Shown piece after piece: positions 14,437-23,495 of a stretch of 64,000 bases of DNA. Where the stretch lies: the NCBI GenBank assembly GCA_017440465.1, contig JAFSHF010000016.1:1-64000 (forward strand). Direction: 5' to 3'. The stretch comes from Clostridia bacterium. GTDB taxonomy: Bacteria; Bacillota; Clostridia; Oscillospirales; QAKW01. The position numbers were made by a program, and so were the translations under genes. Each line of letters starts with the position of its first letter. Positions within the stretch are counted from its first letter, which is position 1. The notes beneath the pieces are model-generated. The model was given only the letters and a program-made list of their open reading frames with translations, did no database searches and had not been told where the DNA came from.

Positions 14437-15756
14437 TTAATCGTGTAATTTGCGCTTATCGATGACGCGCACCGCTTTGCCTTCGCTGCGTTGGATAGAC
14501 TTAGGCGCGACCAAATGCACCTTGGGGCCGATGCCCAGCATGGTGCGCATTGCGTCGGCAAGGTCGCGTTCCCGCTTTTCGATATCCTTAACGGTATCGC
14601 TGAAATGCTCGGGGTTCATTTCCACCAAAACGTCCAGAGTGTCGTTATTATTGACGCGGTCGACTTCGATCAGGTAGTTGGAGCTATAGCCCTTTTGGAT
14701 CAAGACCGTCTCGATCTGGGAGGGGAAGACGTTGACACCGCGGATGATCAGCATATCATCGCTTCTGCCCATCGGCTTACGCATCCGAACAAAGGTTCTG
14801 CCGCAGGAGCATTGCTCGCGGGAGAGAACGCAGATATCGCGGGTGCGGTACCGCATCATCGGGAAGGCTTCCTTATCGATGCAGGTAAAGACCAGCTCGC
14901 CCTTTTCGCCCTCGGGCAGGACTTCACCGGTCTCGGGATCGATGATCTCGGCGATGAAATGGTCCTCATTGATATGCATTCCGTTCTGCGCCTGACATTC
15001 AAAGGAAACGCCGGGGCCGGAGATCTCGGTCAGACCGTAGATATCGTAGGCCTTGATGCCAAGGGATTTTTCGATATCGCGGCGCATCTCCTCGGTCCAG
15101 GGTTCCGCACCGAAGATACCTGCCTTGAGGTGGTTATCCTCCGGCTTATAGCCCATCTCCTTGAGGGTCTCGCCGATATAGGCGGCATAGGAGGGGGTAC
15201 AGCAGAGAATGTTGGACTTGAGGTCCATCATAAATTGGATCTGGCGTTCGGTATTACCGGAGCTCATCGGCAGGGTGAGGCACCCCACCTTATGAGAGCC
15301 GCCGTTGAGGCCCGGGCCGCCGGTGAAGAGACCGTAGCCGTAGCAGACCTGGCAGACATCCTCTTTGGTGCCGCCTACCGCCACAATGGCGCGGGCGCAA
15401 CATTCTTCCCACATATCGATGTCGTTCTGGGTGTAGAAGGCAACCACCCGCTTGCCGGTGGTACCGGAGGTGGATTGGATACGGACACAGTCCGAAAGGG
15501 GCTTTGCCAAAAGACCGTAGGGGTAAGCCTCCCGCAGGTCGGCTTTGGTCAAGAAGGGGAGTTTATGAAGATCGTCTACCCCCTTGATGTCCTCGGGCTT
15601 GACGCCCTTTTTGTCCATCAGATCGCGGTAGTAGGGGACATTTTCGTATACGTGCTTGACCTGCTTGACCAACTTTTCGGATTGCAGGGCGCGGATCTGC
15701 TCATAGGGCATGGTCTCCGCTTCTTTTTGGTAGTAGTTTTGCGCCATTAAAATCAC
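14437..15756 (-). CDS. paaK: Phenylacetate-CoA ligase (PaaK-like)
   Basis: A 439-residue adenylate-forming enzyme of standard PaaK length. It activates an aryl acid (phenylacetate, hydroxyphenylacetate or indoleacetate) with ATP and CoA. Visible motifs: the P-loop IQSTSGTTGKRVVAFYT, CYGYGLFTGG, the A5-type YDIYGLTEISGPGVSFEC, the TRDICVLSREQCSCGRT cysteine pair typical of PaaK, GRSDDMLIIRGVNVFPSQIE, and the C-terminal lysine region RSEGKAVRVIDKRK. It overlaps iorB by 4 bp, so ligase and oxidoreductase act in one pathway: aryl acid, aryl-CoA, arylpyruvate (or the reverse). Confidence 0.92.
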   Translation of the reverse strand: MILMAQNYYQKEAETMPYEQIRALQSEKLVKQVKHVYENVPYYRDLMDKKGVKPEDIKGVDDLHKLPFLTKADLREAYPYGLLAKPLSDCVRIQSTSGTTGKRVVAFYTQNDIDMWEECCARAIVAVGGTKEDVCQVCYGYGLFTGGPGLNGGSHKVGCLTLPMSSGNTERQIQFMMDLKSNILCCTPSYAAYIGETLKEMGYKPEDNHLKAGIFGAEPWTEEMRRDIEKSLGIKAYDIYGLTEISGPGVSFECQAQNGMHINEDHFIAEIIDPETGEVLPEGEKGELVFTCIDKEAFPMMRYRTRDICVLSREQCSCGRTFVRMRKPMGRSDDMLIIRGVNVFPSQIETVLIQKGYSSNYLIEVDRVNNNDTLDVLVEMNPEHFSDTVKDIEKRERDLADAMRTMLGIGPKVHLVAPKSIQRSEGKAVRVIDKRKLHD

Positions 15757-16328
15757 TCCTTATTATATCCAAGGTCAAAGGCCTTTTTATTGATCTCGAC
15801 AAATTGGGGTTTCACACTCTTGGCGATGGCATCGATCCACTGTTCATAGGGGATCTGCAGATACTTGGCAAGTCTGCCCATCAAAACGATGTTGACTGCC
15901 TTGGAGGAGCCCGCCTCTTCCGCCAGAGAAAGGGCGTCGAAGGCATCGATATCAATGCCCTTGGCCAAGAGAGACTCCAAGATCTCTGCGGGGTATTCCG
16001 CCGCGCCGATCACTACCGGCATCGGATCGATCTGCTGGGTATTGCAGATGATCTTTCCGCCTTCCTTCAGGCGGGAGACATACCGCGCACCCTCTAATTT
16101 TTCAAAGGAGATGATAAAATCCGCTTCCCCTTCGGCAACCACCGGAGAGAAGACCTTATCACCGAACCGGACATAGGTAACCACGCTTCCGCCGCGCTGG
16201 CTCATCCCGTGGACTTCCGAGACCTTAACATCGTAGCCTTCGTCCACCAGCAGAGTGCCCAGCAGTTTGGAGGCCAGCAGCGAGCCTTGGCCGCCGACGC
16301 CGACAATCATTAAGTTGACAGTTTTCAT
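15753..16328 (-). CDS. iorB: Indolepyruvate:ferredoxin oxidoreductase, beta subunit
   Basis: A 191-residue gamma-type 2-oxoacid oxidoreductase subunit: NLMIVGVGGQGSLLASKLLG at the N-terminus, EVHGMSQRGGSVVTYVRFG, then VNIVLMGRLAKYL. With IorA it interconverts arylpyruvate, CoA and oxidised ferredoxin with aryl-acetyl-CoA, CO2 and reduced ferredoxin. It overlaps paaK and is three bases from iorA. Confidence 0.92.
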   Translation of the reverse strand: MKTVNLMIVGVGGQGSLLASKLLGTLLVDEGYDVKVSEVHGMSQRGGSVVTYVRFGDKVFSPVVAEGEADFIISFEKLEGARYVSRLKEGGKIICNTQQIDPMPVVIGAAEYPAEILESLLAKGIDIDAFDALSLAEEAGSSKAVNIVLMGRLAKYLQIPYEQWIDAIAKSVKPQFVEINKKAFDLGYNKE

Positions 16329-16331
16329 CGG

Positions 16332-18065
16332 TTATGCCTCCTTTCCGCCGATGGCATCAAATTTGCAAAGCTGGGTGCAGACCCCGCAACCCACGCAGAG
16401 GGTGTGGTCGATGACCGCCTTGCCCTCTTTCATCGAAATGGCGGGGCAACCCATTTTCATACACATTTTGCAGCTGCGGCATTTTTCGGGATCCACCTTC
16501 AAGGGCGGCAATGCCTTCACCGTCTTGAGCAGGGCGCAGGGGCGGCGGCTGATGATGACCGAGGGCTCCTTGGCGGCAAGCTCTTCCTTGATGGCGATGT
16601 CGCAGGCGGCAAGATCATAAGGATCGACCACCCGCACGCGGTTGATGCCGATGGCGTGGCAAAGGGTCTCCAGATCCACCTTGGCGGCGGGATCGCCCTT
16701 GATATTATAGCCGGTGGTGGGGTTTTGCTGATGCCCTGTCATACCGGTGATGGAGTTATCCAAGATAATAACCGTGGAATTGGTACCGTTATAGGCGATG
16801 TTGACCAGCCCTGTCATTCCCGAATGCATAAAGGTGGAATCGCCGATGACGCAGACCGTCTTGCTCTCGCTCTCTTCGCCGCCCGCCTTATTAAAACCGT
16901 GCAGACCGCTGACGGACGCACCCATACAAAGGGTGGAATCCAGCGCGTTGAGCGGGGCGGCCATCCCCAAGGTATAGCAACCGATGTCACCCAAAACGGT
17001 GACCTTATTTTTGACCAGCGAATAATATAAGCCGCGGTGGGGGCATCCGGCGCACATCACCGGCGGACGCACCGGCAGAGCGGGCTGATCGGCGGCTTTC
17101 GGCAGTTTTTTGCCAAAAGCGGCGGCGACGGTGGTCTGATTATATTCACCCAAGGGGGAGAACAGTTCCTTGCCCTTGACTTTGACACCGATGTGCTCGC
17201 AATGCTGCTGAATGATACCGTCCAGCTCTTCGATGACATAGACTTCCTCCAAATCGGCGGCAAAGTCGCGGATCAATTTGGTGGGCAGGGGATGGACCAT
17301 CCCCAATTTCAGTACATTGACGGTATCGCCGAAAACTTCCTTGACATATTGGTAGCAGGCACCGGCGCAGATAATGCCCATCTTGCTCTCCGCCTTTTCC
17401 ACGCGGTTGATGGGTGCGGTCTCGGCGTAATCGACGAGTTTTTGCAACCGCTCCTCCACAAAGGGATGGCGGGCGATCGCGTTGGCGGGTGCCATAATAA
17501 ACTTTTTGGGGTTGCGCTCATAAGTACCGGCGGGATGTTCCTCCCGCTCCGAAAGTTCCACAATGCTCTGGCAATGGGCGATGCGGGTGCAGATCCGCAT
17601 CAGCATCGGGGTATCAAACTGCTCCGAAAGATCAAACGCCAGCTTCATAAAGTCCTTGGCCTCGGCGGAATCGGCAGGCTCCAGCATCGGCACCTTGGCG
17701 GCGATGGCGTAGTGGCGGCTGTCCTGCTCGTTTTGGGAGCTGTGCATGGCGGGATCGTCTGCCACGCAGACCACCAACCCGCCGTTGACACCGGTATAGG
17801 AAAGGGTAAAGAGCGGGTCCGCCGCCACGTTCAGCCCCACGTGCTTCATAGCGCAGGCACTGCGCACCCCGCGCAGAGATGCACCGAAGGCGACCTCGCA
17901 GGCGACCTTTTCGTTGGGTGCCCATTCGCATTTGATTTCATCGTATTTTGCGGCAAACTCGGTAATCTCGGTGGAGGGGGTGCCGGGATAACTTGAGACG
18001 ACCTCCACCCCTGCTTCGTACAGACCGCGGGCAAGGGCTTCGTTGCCGATCATCAGCTTTTTCAT
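16332..18065 (-). CDS. iorA: Indolepyruvate:ferredoxin oxidoreductase, alpha subunit
   Basis: A 577-residue catalytic subunit. The N-terminal pyrimidine-binding domain starts MKKLMIGNEALARGLYEAGV. The central part has the TPP region VMCAGCPHRGLYYS and GDIGCYTLGMAAP, with VCVIGDSTFMHSGMTGLVNIAYN as the GDS...N magnesium/TPP motif. The C-terminus carries a 2[4Fe-4S] ferredoxin domain (CRSCKMCMKMGCP and CVGCGVCTQLCKFD). Spacing to the symporter gene upstream is 96 bp and could hold a weak secondary promoter (TTGCAG-17-TAAAAC), so ior/paaK may not depend on the T-box alone. Confidence 0.94.
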   Translation of the reverse strand: MKKLMIGNEALARGLYEAGVEVVSSYPGTPSTEITEFAAKYDEIKCEWAPNEKVACEVAFGASLRGVRSACAMKHVGLNVAADPLFTLSYTGVNGGLVVCVADDPAMHSSQNEQDSRHYAIAAKVPMLEPADSAEAKDFMKLAFDLSEQFDTPMLMRICTRIAHCQSIVELSEREEHPAGTYERNPKKFIMAPANAIARHPFVEERLQKLVDYAETAPINRVEKAESKMGIICAGACYQYVKEVFGDTVNVLKLGMVHPLPTKLIRDFAADLEEVYVIEELDGIIQQHCEHIGVKVKGKELFSPLGEYNQTTVAAAFGKKLPKAADQPALPVRPPVMCAGCPHRGLYYSLVKNKVTVLGDIGCYTLGMAAPLNALDSTLCMGASVSGLHGFNKAGGEESESKTVCVIGDSTFMHSGMTGLVNIAYNGTNSTVIILDNSITGMTGHQQNPTTGYNIKGDPAAKVDLETLCHAIGINRVRVVDPYDLAACDIAIKEELAAKEPSVIISRRPCALLKTVKALPPLKVDPEKCRSCKMCMKMGCPAISMKEGKAVIDHTLCVGCGVCTQLCKFDAIGGKEA

Positions 18066-18161
18066 AGAAAGAAAAGCTCCTTTCGGGATATATTATTTTA
18101 ATATTTTAACATAGATCGTTTTAGAATGGAAGAAAAAACACTGCAAAAATCGCGGTATTTT

Positions 18162-19721
18162 TTATTTGCCTAAGGAATCTTTGACATCCACGGTGGCAAC
18201 CTGCTTATAGCAGGAGAACATCTGCTCCACACCGTCGGGTGCGGTCTTTTTGGAAAGCAGGCTGACGATGGGAACCAAGAGCAAGCCGCCCACCATCGCA
18301 AACACACCGGAATAGAGGGAGTTTTGGAAGACAAAGTTCAAAACAGGGATATTGGCGACCGAGACCCAGCCCAGCGAAACGATTAGCTGGAACAGTTCCA
18401 TCCCCACGCCGAAGATAAAGGAGGCAACCACCGCGGCTTTGGTGGTCCCTTTCCAATATAAGCCATAGAGGAAGGGGGCAAGGAACGCGCCCGCCAGCGC
18501 ACCCCAGGAGACCCCCATCATCTGCGCGATGAAGAGGTTGGGGCTTTTCGCCTGATAGATGGCGATGACCGCCGAAATGATGATAAAGAGAGCAATGAAG
18601 GCGCGGATCAGCAGCATATTGCCCTTATCGGAAGCCTTCTTTTTACGCAAGGGGGCGATGAAATCCAAGGTGATGGTGGAACCGCTGGTCAGCACCAGAG
18701 AAGAAAGGGTGCTCATCGATGCGGAGAGGACCAACACGATGACAATGCCGATGATGACGGGGGAAAGGGTGGAAAGCATTTTGGGGATGATGGCATCGAA
18801 GCCCACCCCTGCGGCGGTGGGGTCAATATCGTAAAGTCGCCCGAAGCCACCCAGAAAATAGCATCCGCCGGCGACGATGATGGCAAAGACGGTGGAGATG
18901 ACCGTTCCCTTTTTGATGTCCGCTTCGTTGCGGATGGAATAGAATTTGCCTACCATCTGCGGCAAGCCCCAGGTGCCCAGCGAAGTCAGCAGGACGACAA
19001 AGAGCAAAAAGACGGGATCGGCACCCAAGAACGATGTAAACTCCCAGCCGCCGTTGGCACCGGTCGCCAACCCTTCCATCGCGCCGTTCAGGCCACCGTG
19101 TTGGTTGAGTACCGCCAAAATGACCGCCACAATGCCAAAGAGCATCACAACGCCTTGGATAAAGTCGTTGATAGCGGTCGCCATATAGCCGCCCACCAGC
19201 ACGTAGATGGCGGTCAGAATCGCCATAACGATGACGCAGACGGAATAATCAATACCGGGGAACGCCATCGCAAATAAGCGGGAAAGACCGTTATAGAGAG
19301 AAGCGGTATAGGGGATCAAAAACAAAAAGGTAATGCAGGAGGCGGCGATCTTTAAGGCTTGGGAATCAAAACGATTGCCGAAGAAGTCGGGCATCGTTTT
19401 GCTCTCTAAATGCTGGGTCATCACGCGGGTGCGCCGCCCTAAGAGCACCCAGGCCAGCAGCGAGCCGATGAAGGCGTTGCCCAAGCCGATCCAGGTGGAT
19501 GCCACGCCGAATTTCCAGCCGAACTGCCCTGCGTAGCCGACAAAGATGACGGCGGAAAAGTAAGAAGTTCCGTAGGCAAACGCCGTCAGCCAAGGGCCTA
19601 CCGAGCGACCGCCCAGAACAAAGCCGTTGACATCGGTGGAATTTTTGCGGCAATAAAAGCCAACGCCGATCATAATGGCAAAAAAGACAACTAAAAACAA
19701 TGAAATAATCACGGTGTTCAT
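18162..19721 (-). CDS. Sodium:solute symporter (SSS family)
   Basis: A 519-residue polytopic membrane protein with about 13 hydrophobic helices. The SSS-type opening FVLGGRSVGPWLTAFAYGTSYFSAV and the later VLSASMSTLSSLVLTSGSTITLDF resemble PutP/PanF-type transporters. Substrate specificity cannot be read from sequence. Between an acyl-CoA ligase and iorA, an aryl or organic acid is the plausible cargo (inference). It begins 22 bp after the ligase. Confidence 0.85.
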   Translation of the reverse strand: MNTVIISLFLVVFFAIMIGVGFYCRKNSTDVNGFVLGGRSVGPWLTAFAYGTSYFSAVIFVGYAGQFGWKFGVASTWIGLGNAFIGSLLAWVLLGRRTRVMTQHLESKTMPDFFGNRFDSQALKIAASCITFLFLIPYTASLYNGLSRLFAMAFPGIDYSVCVIVMAILTAIYVLVGGYMATAINDFIQGVVMLFGIVAVILAVLNQHGGLNGAMEGLATGANGGWEFTSFLGADPVFLLFVVLLTSLGTWGLPQMVGKFYSIRNEADIKKGTVISTVFAIIVAGGCYFLGGFGRLYDIDPTAAGVGFDAIIPKMLSTLSPVIIGIVIVLVLSASMSTLSSLVLTSGSTITLDFIAPLRKKKASDKGNMLLIRAFIALFIIISAVIAIYQAKSPNLFIAQMMGVSWGALAGAFLAPFLYGLYWKGTTKAAVVASFIFGVGMELFQLIVSLGWVSVANIPVLNFVFQNSLYSGVFAMVGGLLLVPIVSLLSKKTAPDGVEQMFSCYKQVATVDVKDSLGK

Positions 19722-19743
19722 AAGAACCTCTCCTTTTTATATT

Positions 19744-21378
19744 TTAAGATTTATTCTGAGAAGCCACCAACTGCTCCGAGCCGTAGATCTTGCGGAGCTT
19801 GGGCTTTTCGATCTTGCCGGTGGGGTTGCGGGGAACTTCGGCGAAGATGATCTTGCGGGGACGCTTATAGCGGGGCATCCCTAAGCAGAATTCTTGGATC
19901 TCCTCTTCGGTGCAGTCCATCCCCGGTTTGATCTGGATGATGGCGGCGGCAATTTCGCCCAACCGCTCGTCCGGCAGGCCGATGACCGCCACATCGCCGA
20001 TCTTTTGGTGGGCGGCCATAAAGTTTTCGATCTCGACAGGGTAGAGGTTTTCGCCGCCCGAGATGATAACATCCTTTTTGCGGTCCACCAGGAAGATAAA
20101 CCCTTCTTCGTCTATCATCGCCATATCGCCGGTATAGAGCCAGCCGTCCTTTAAGGACGCGGCGGTGGCTTCGGGATCGTTATAGTAGCAGACCATCACA
20201 CCGTCGCCCTTGAGCAACAGTTCGCCCACCTCGCCTTGGGGGACGTCCTTGCCCTCGCTGTCCACGATGCGGACCTGCCAGCCGTGCCCCGGAATACCGA
20301 TGGCACCCACCTTACGGACGTTCTCCACCCCCAGATGGACCGCACCGGGGCCGATGGATTCGGAAAGACCGTAGTTGGTATCGTATTGATGGTCGGGGAA
20401 GTATTCCAGCCAACGCTTAATGAGGCTTTGGGGGACCGGTTGCGCGCCGATGTGCATCAGCCGCCATTGCTTGAGGCGGTAATCGGAAAGTTGCAGTTCG
20501 CCCCGATCCAAGGCATTGAGGATATCCTGCGCCCAAGGGACCAAGAGCCAGACGATGGTGCAACGCTCCTCCGAAGCCGCCTGCAGGATTTGATGGGGAT
20601 TGGTGCCTTTGAGCAGTACCGCCTTACTGCCTGCGATCAGCGAGCCGAACCAGTGCATCTTCGCGCCGGTATGATAAAGCGGCGGGATGCAGAGAAAAAC
20701 ATCCTTTTCCGTTTGGCTATGGTGCTTTTGCTCCACGATGGCGGCGTGCATCAGCGCGCGGTGGAGATGCAGGATGGCTTTGGGGAAGCCGGTGGTGCCG
20801 GAAGAAAAGTAGATGGCGGCTTCATCCTCGGGGCTTAAGTAGACTCCCGGTGCCTGAGAAGACGCATCGGCGGTCAGCTCGCGGTAATCTTCCGCAAAAT
20901 CGGGGCAGCCGCTGCCGGCAAAGATGAGCAGACGCTCTCTGCCGATCTTATCGGCGATCTGCTCCACCCGCCCGATAAATTCGGGCCCGAAGATCAAAGC
21001 GTTCGCCTCGGCAAGATTTAAGCAGTATTCAATTTCAGAGGAGCTGTAGCGGAAATTCAAAGGCACCGCTAAGGCGCCCGCCTTTAAGATACCGAAATAG
21101 ATGGGCAGCCATTCCAGGCAGTTCATCATCAGGATCGCCACCTTATCGCTGCGGCGGATCCCCCGCGCGATCAAAGCGTTGGCGACGCGGTTTGCCTTTT
21201 CGTTAAAGACGCTCCAGGTGATCTCGCGGCGGTAATGCCCGCGGGCGGCAGGCTCTACCAGATCATATTCCCGCCAGGTGCGGCGGCGGTTTTCGGGCAG
21301 CTCGGGGTTGATCTCCACCAGCGCCACCTCCGCGCCCTTTTGGGCGGCATTGCGTTCCAATAAATCAACGATCGTCAT
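19744..21378 (-). CDS. Acyl/aryl-CoA synthetase behind a T-box
   Basis: A 544-residue ANL-superfamily ligase: P-loop YFSSGTTGFPKAI, A5 NYGLSESIGPG, A7 YTGDMAMIDEEGFIFLVDRKKD, A8 SGGENLYPVEIE, and the catalytic Lys in NPTGKIEKPKLRK. It activates a carboxylic acid to its CoA ester; the substrate class (medium-chain or aryl) is not determinable by eye. The ATG at 21378 has AAGGAG nine bases upstream; the longer frame runs into the T-box. First gene of the minus-strand cluster ligase, symporter, iorA, iorB, paaK, ACT, directly controlled by the leader at 21403-21670. Confidence 0.85.
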   Translation of the reverse strand: MTIVDLLERNAAQKGAEVALVEINPELPENRRRTWREYDLVEPAARGHYRREITWSVFNEKANRVANALIARGIRRSDKVAILMMNCLEWLPIYFGILKAGALAVPLNFRYSSSEIEYCLNLAEANALIFGPEFIGRVEQIADKIGRERLLIFAGSGCPDFAEDYRELTADASSQAPGVYLSPEDEAAIYFSSGTTGFPKAILHLHRALMHAAIVEQKHHSQTEKDVFLCIPPLYHTGAKMHWFGSLIAGSKAVLLKGTNPHQILQAASEERCTIVWLLVPWAQDILNALDRGELQLSDYRLKQWRLMHIGAQPVPQSLIKRWLEYFPDHQYDTNYGLSESIGPGAVHLGVENVRKVGAIGIPGHGWQVRIVDSEGKDVPQGEVGELLLKGDGVMVCYYNDPEATAASLKDGWLYTGDMAMIDEEGFIFLVDRKKDVIISGGENLYPVEIENFMAAHQKIGDVAVIGLPDERLGEIAAAIIQIKPGMDCTEEEIQEFCLGMPRYKRPRKIIFAEVPRNPTGKIEKPKLRKIYGSEQLVASQNKS

Positions 21379-21402
21379 TTTGAAATACTCCTTTTTCCAA
21401 AT

Positions 21403-21670
21403 AAAAAAGCCCTTTGGCTTAAAATAAGCCAAAGGGCGAAATAAATTCGCGGTACCACCTTTGTTTACCTGCTTTTCGCAAAGCAAGCCTCACCAAGTAT
21501 CCATCAATACTCTGCCGCCGTAACGCAGCGGATGCGACGCATCTTTCAATGCGCGGCTCGCGAAAGCGTATTTCCGAAAAAGTTCTCTGCCGCCTTTCAC
21601 CAACCGGCGGCTCTCTGAAAGCAGAATCAAATTCGTACTGAGTCTTCCGTTCATTGCCTTTTGAAAATAT
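21403..21670 (-). ncRNA. T-box leader, specifier probably UUC (Phe)
   Basis: On the minus strand the T-box sequence AAGGTGGTACCGCG (21461-21448) is followed by an antiterminator arm, and by a strong terminator GCCCTTTGGCTT / AAGCCAAAGGGC with a T6 tail (21437-21403). Stem I shows CAGAGAGCCGCC-GGTTGGTG-AAAGGCGG, the classical distal loop and AG bulge. An AGTA lies on the 5' side, and GAA-CTT-TTC-GG on the 3' side. By position after GAA plus three bases the specifier is TTC at 21578-21576, a Phe codon. T-boxes raise expression when the cognate tRNA is uncharged. Specifier assignment is less certain than the T-box itself. Confidence 0.9.
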
Positions 21671-21676
21671 GAACCT

Positions 21677-21705
21677 ATTTTAACGCGGTTTTGCAAGGTT
21701 GTCAA
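21677..21705 (-). promoter_or_regulatory. Promoter of the T-box operon
   Basis: TTGACA (21705-21700), a 17-bp spacer and TAAAAT (21682-21677) on the minus strand, placing the transcript start near 21670, just ahead of stem I. Confidence 0.8.
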
Positions 21706-21731
21706 GCACTTTTTAGTAATTTAGCGAAAAA

Positions 21732-21756
21732 AAGCGAGCGAATTTTTCGCTCGCTT
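21732..21756 (-). terminator. Terminator of the cohesin gene
   Basis: AAGCGAGCG / CGCTCGCTT with an A/T loop and an eight-base T-run on the minus strand, a few bases after the stop codon. Confidence 0.8.
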
Positions 21757-21761
21757 AAAAA

Positions 21762-22655
21762 TTAGTTCTTTTTCTTGGTTTTGATGGCAAGGATCACTCC
21801 GCCGACAGCGATCAGCACCGCCGCGCCGAAGGGGATGAGATACCAAAGGGAGAAGGAGGGCTCCTCGTTCTTTTTCTTACCCTCGTCCTCATCGTTCATC
21901 TGCTTATCGGTGACATTGAGGTTGCCGTATTCGTCCTCTTCCACCTCTAAGCGTCCCGCTTCGGTCTTGTCCTCTTTATCATAAAGGATGACACCGGTGG
22001 TGTTACCGTCTTTATCCTTTTCATATTCCGCATCGTATTGAACCGACTCTTCGGAATTATCGGGGTAGTATTCGATCGCCTGATCGCCGTCGAAATACCA
22101 ATCGCCGCCCTGCTCTTCCTTCTTTTCTTCCTCTTTTTCGGGGGCAGGCTCGGTTAAGGTGCCGCCCTCGGCCACCCGCACCCGCGCAGGAACCAACAGC
22201 AAGGTGGGAACGGGGGTGAGCTTTTCATCGTCTTGACTGAAGGTATAATCGTACACATCGATCAGCGAGCCTTGGGCATCTTCGGGGGTGCCGATGATCT
22301 TGAAGGAGATGTTCAGCAGATCCATTGTCCCCTCCAAAAGGTTCCCTTTAACAGCGACCGCGGCGACCTTGACCATCTTTTTGCCCTCGATATCGGCTTC
22401 GGTGTTGACCACCATCAAGCCGTTGAGGTGCATCTTCTGATAATCACCGGTCGGTTGCAATACCGCAGGATCGTAGGTCAATGTGGTTTCATAGGCAACA
22501 CAGGCGGGAGCCTCTTCCACCGAGAGCACCACCTTGACCACATCCCCGACCTTTCCTTCGCCGCCCTTGAGGCGGTAGGTCATTTGGGGAGTATCCGCAA
22601 AGGCGGTGGGGGTGAGCATTAATAACGCTAAAATAAGGCATACAATTCGCTTCAT
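21762..22655 (-). CDS. Membrane-anchored cohesin-domain protein
   Basis: A 297-residue exported protein with a signal peptide MKRIVCLILALLMLTPTAFA. Residues ~25-150 have the cohesin/carbohydrate-binding jelly-roll pattern: GKVGDVVKVVLSVEEAP, the AYETTLTYDPAVLQPTG strand typical of cohesins, then a GTMDLLNISFKIIG strand. A charged Glu/Lys linker and an acidic region (~155-255) follow. The C-terminal helix SLWYLIPFGAAVLIAVGGVI and the basic tail KTKKKN anchor it in the membrane. No LPXTG motif is visible. Cohesins bind dockerins, and two dockerin-bearing proteins are encoded at 46533 and 52447. A single cohesin on the membrane would act as a receptor, not a multi-enzyme scaffold (inference). 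Confidence 0.75.
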   Translation of the reverse strand: MKRIVCLILALLMLTPTAFADTPQMTYRLKGGEGKVGDVVKVVLSVEEAPACVAYETTLTYDPAVLQPTGDYQKMHLNGLMVVNTEADIEGKKMVKVAAVAVKGNLLEGTMDLLNISFKIIGTPEDAQGSLIDVYDYTFSQDDEKLTPVPTLLLVPARVRVAEGGTLTEPAPEKEEEKKEEQGGDWYFDGDQAIEYYPDNSEESVQYDAEYEKDKDGNTTGVILYDKEDKTEAGRLEVEEDEYGNLNVTDKQMNDEDEGKKKNEEPSFSLWYLIPFGAAVLIAVGGVILAIKTKKKN

Positions 22656-22698
22656 TTTTATATAGAGTTCCTTTCGTTTATCGTTAATGATCGGTTTT

Positions 22699-22728
22699 AT
22701 TATAGCATCGGCGCCGCAATAATGTCAA
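22699..22728 (-). promoter_or_regulatory. Promoter of the cohesin gene
   Basis: On the minus strand TTGACA, an 18-bp spacer and TATAAT, both perfect hexamers, about 45 bp before the ATG. Confidence 0.75.
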
Positions 22729-22800
22729 TACAGAGCCCAACGGGATTTTTCGGCAGGGCATTTTTTAAGGGCAATTCCGCTCTTTTTTACGCAAATTCTG

Positions 22801-22829
22801 TTGACAATAATCGCGGTTTTTGGTAACAT
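22801..22829 (+). promoter_or_regulatory. Promoter of xpt
   Basis: TTGACA, a 17-bp spacer and TAACAT, leaving a leader of only about 30 nt before the ATG. That is too short for the purine riboswitch that often precedes xpt. Confidence 0.75.
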
Positions 22830-22866
22830 AAAACTGTATGAATGATATAAAAAGGAGCGGGCAGAA

Positions 22867-23439
22867 ATGAAAGCATTGGAAGAGCGGATATTAAAAGACG
22901 GCAAGGTTCTGCCCGGTCACGTTCTGAAGGTGGGCAACTTCCTAAACCACCAAATCGATACCCCCTTTATGATGGAGATGGGTAAGGAAATCGCCCGCAT
23001 CTTCGAGGGGGACAAGCCTACCAAGATTTTGACCATTGAAGCCTCCGGCATCGCTTTGGGGATGGCGGCGGCTGTGGCGATGGATCTGCCGTTGGTGTTT
23101 GCCAAAAAGAAAAAGTCCATTAATGTGGAGGATGATCTCTATAGCACCATCGTCCATTCCTATACCCATAATATCGATTATCGCGTGGTGGTCAGCAAGG
23201 AAAACCTGCTGGCGGGCGAGCGGATCTTGATTGTGGATGATTTTCTTGCCAACGGTTGCGCCATCCGCGGATTGATGGATCTGGTGGCGCAGGCGGGCGG
23301 CAAGGTGGTCGGTTGCACCACCGCCATCGAAAAAGGCTTTCAGGGCGGCGGCGATCAGCTCCGCGCCGAGGGCTATAAGGTGGAATCGCTGGCGATCGTC
23401 GATGAAATGACCGACCATAGTCTGGTATTTCGTAAATAA
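22867..23439 (+). CDS. xpt: Xanthine phosphoribosyltransferase
   Basis: A 190-residue enzyme of exact family length. It joins xanthine and PRPP to XMP for purine salvage. Visible: [29 protein letters not shown]-like opening, [21 protein letters not shown], and the PRPP motif [32 protein letters not shown] upstream. It lies 56 bp ahead of the nucleoside ABC importer genes, a common purine salvage arrangement. Confidence 0.93.
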   Translation: [190 protein letters not shown]

Positions 23440-23495
23440 GGTAATTACCGCTGTAAAGCGGAATTATAAAAATTATTTATTGGAGGGAAAGACCA

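Noticed and set aside
22729-22866. Purine riboswitch before xpt
   Set aside because: The promoter at 22801-22829 leaves only about 30 nt of leader, and no TATA/TTAT core with the paired loops is visible.
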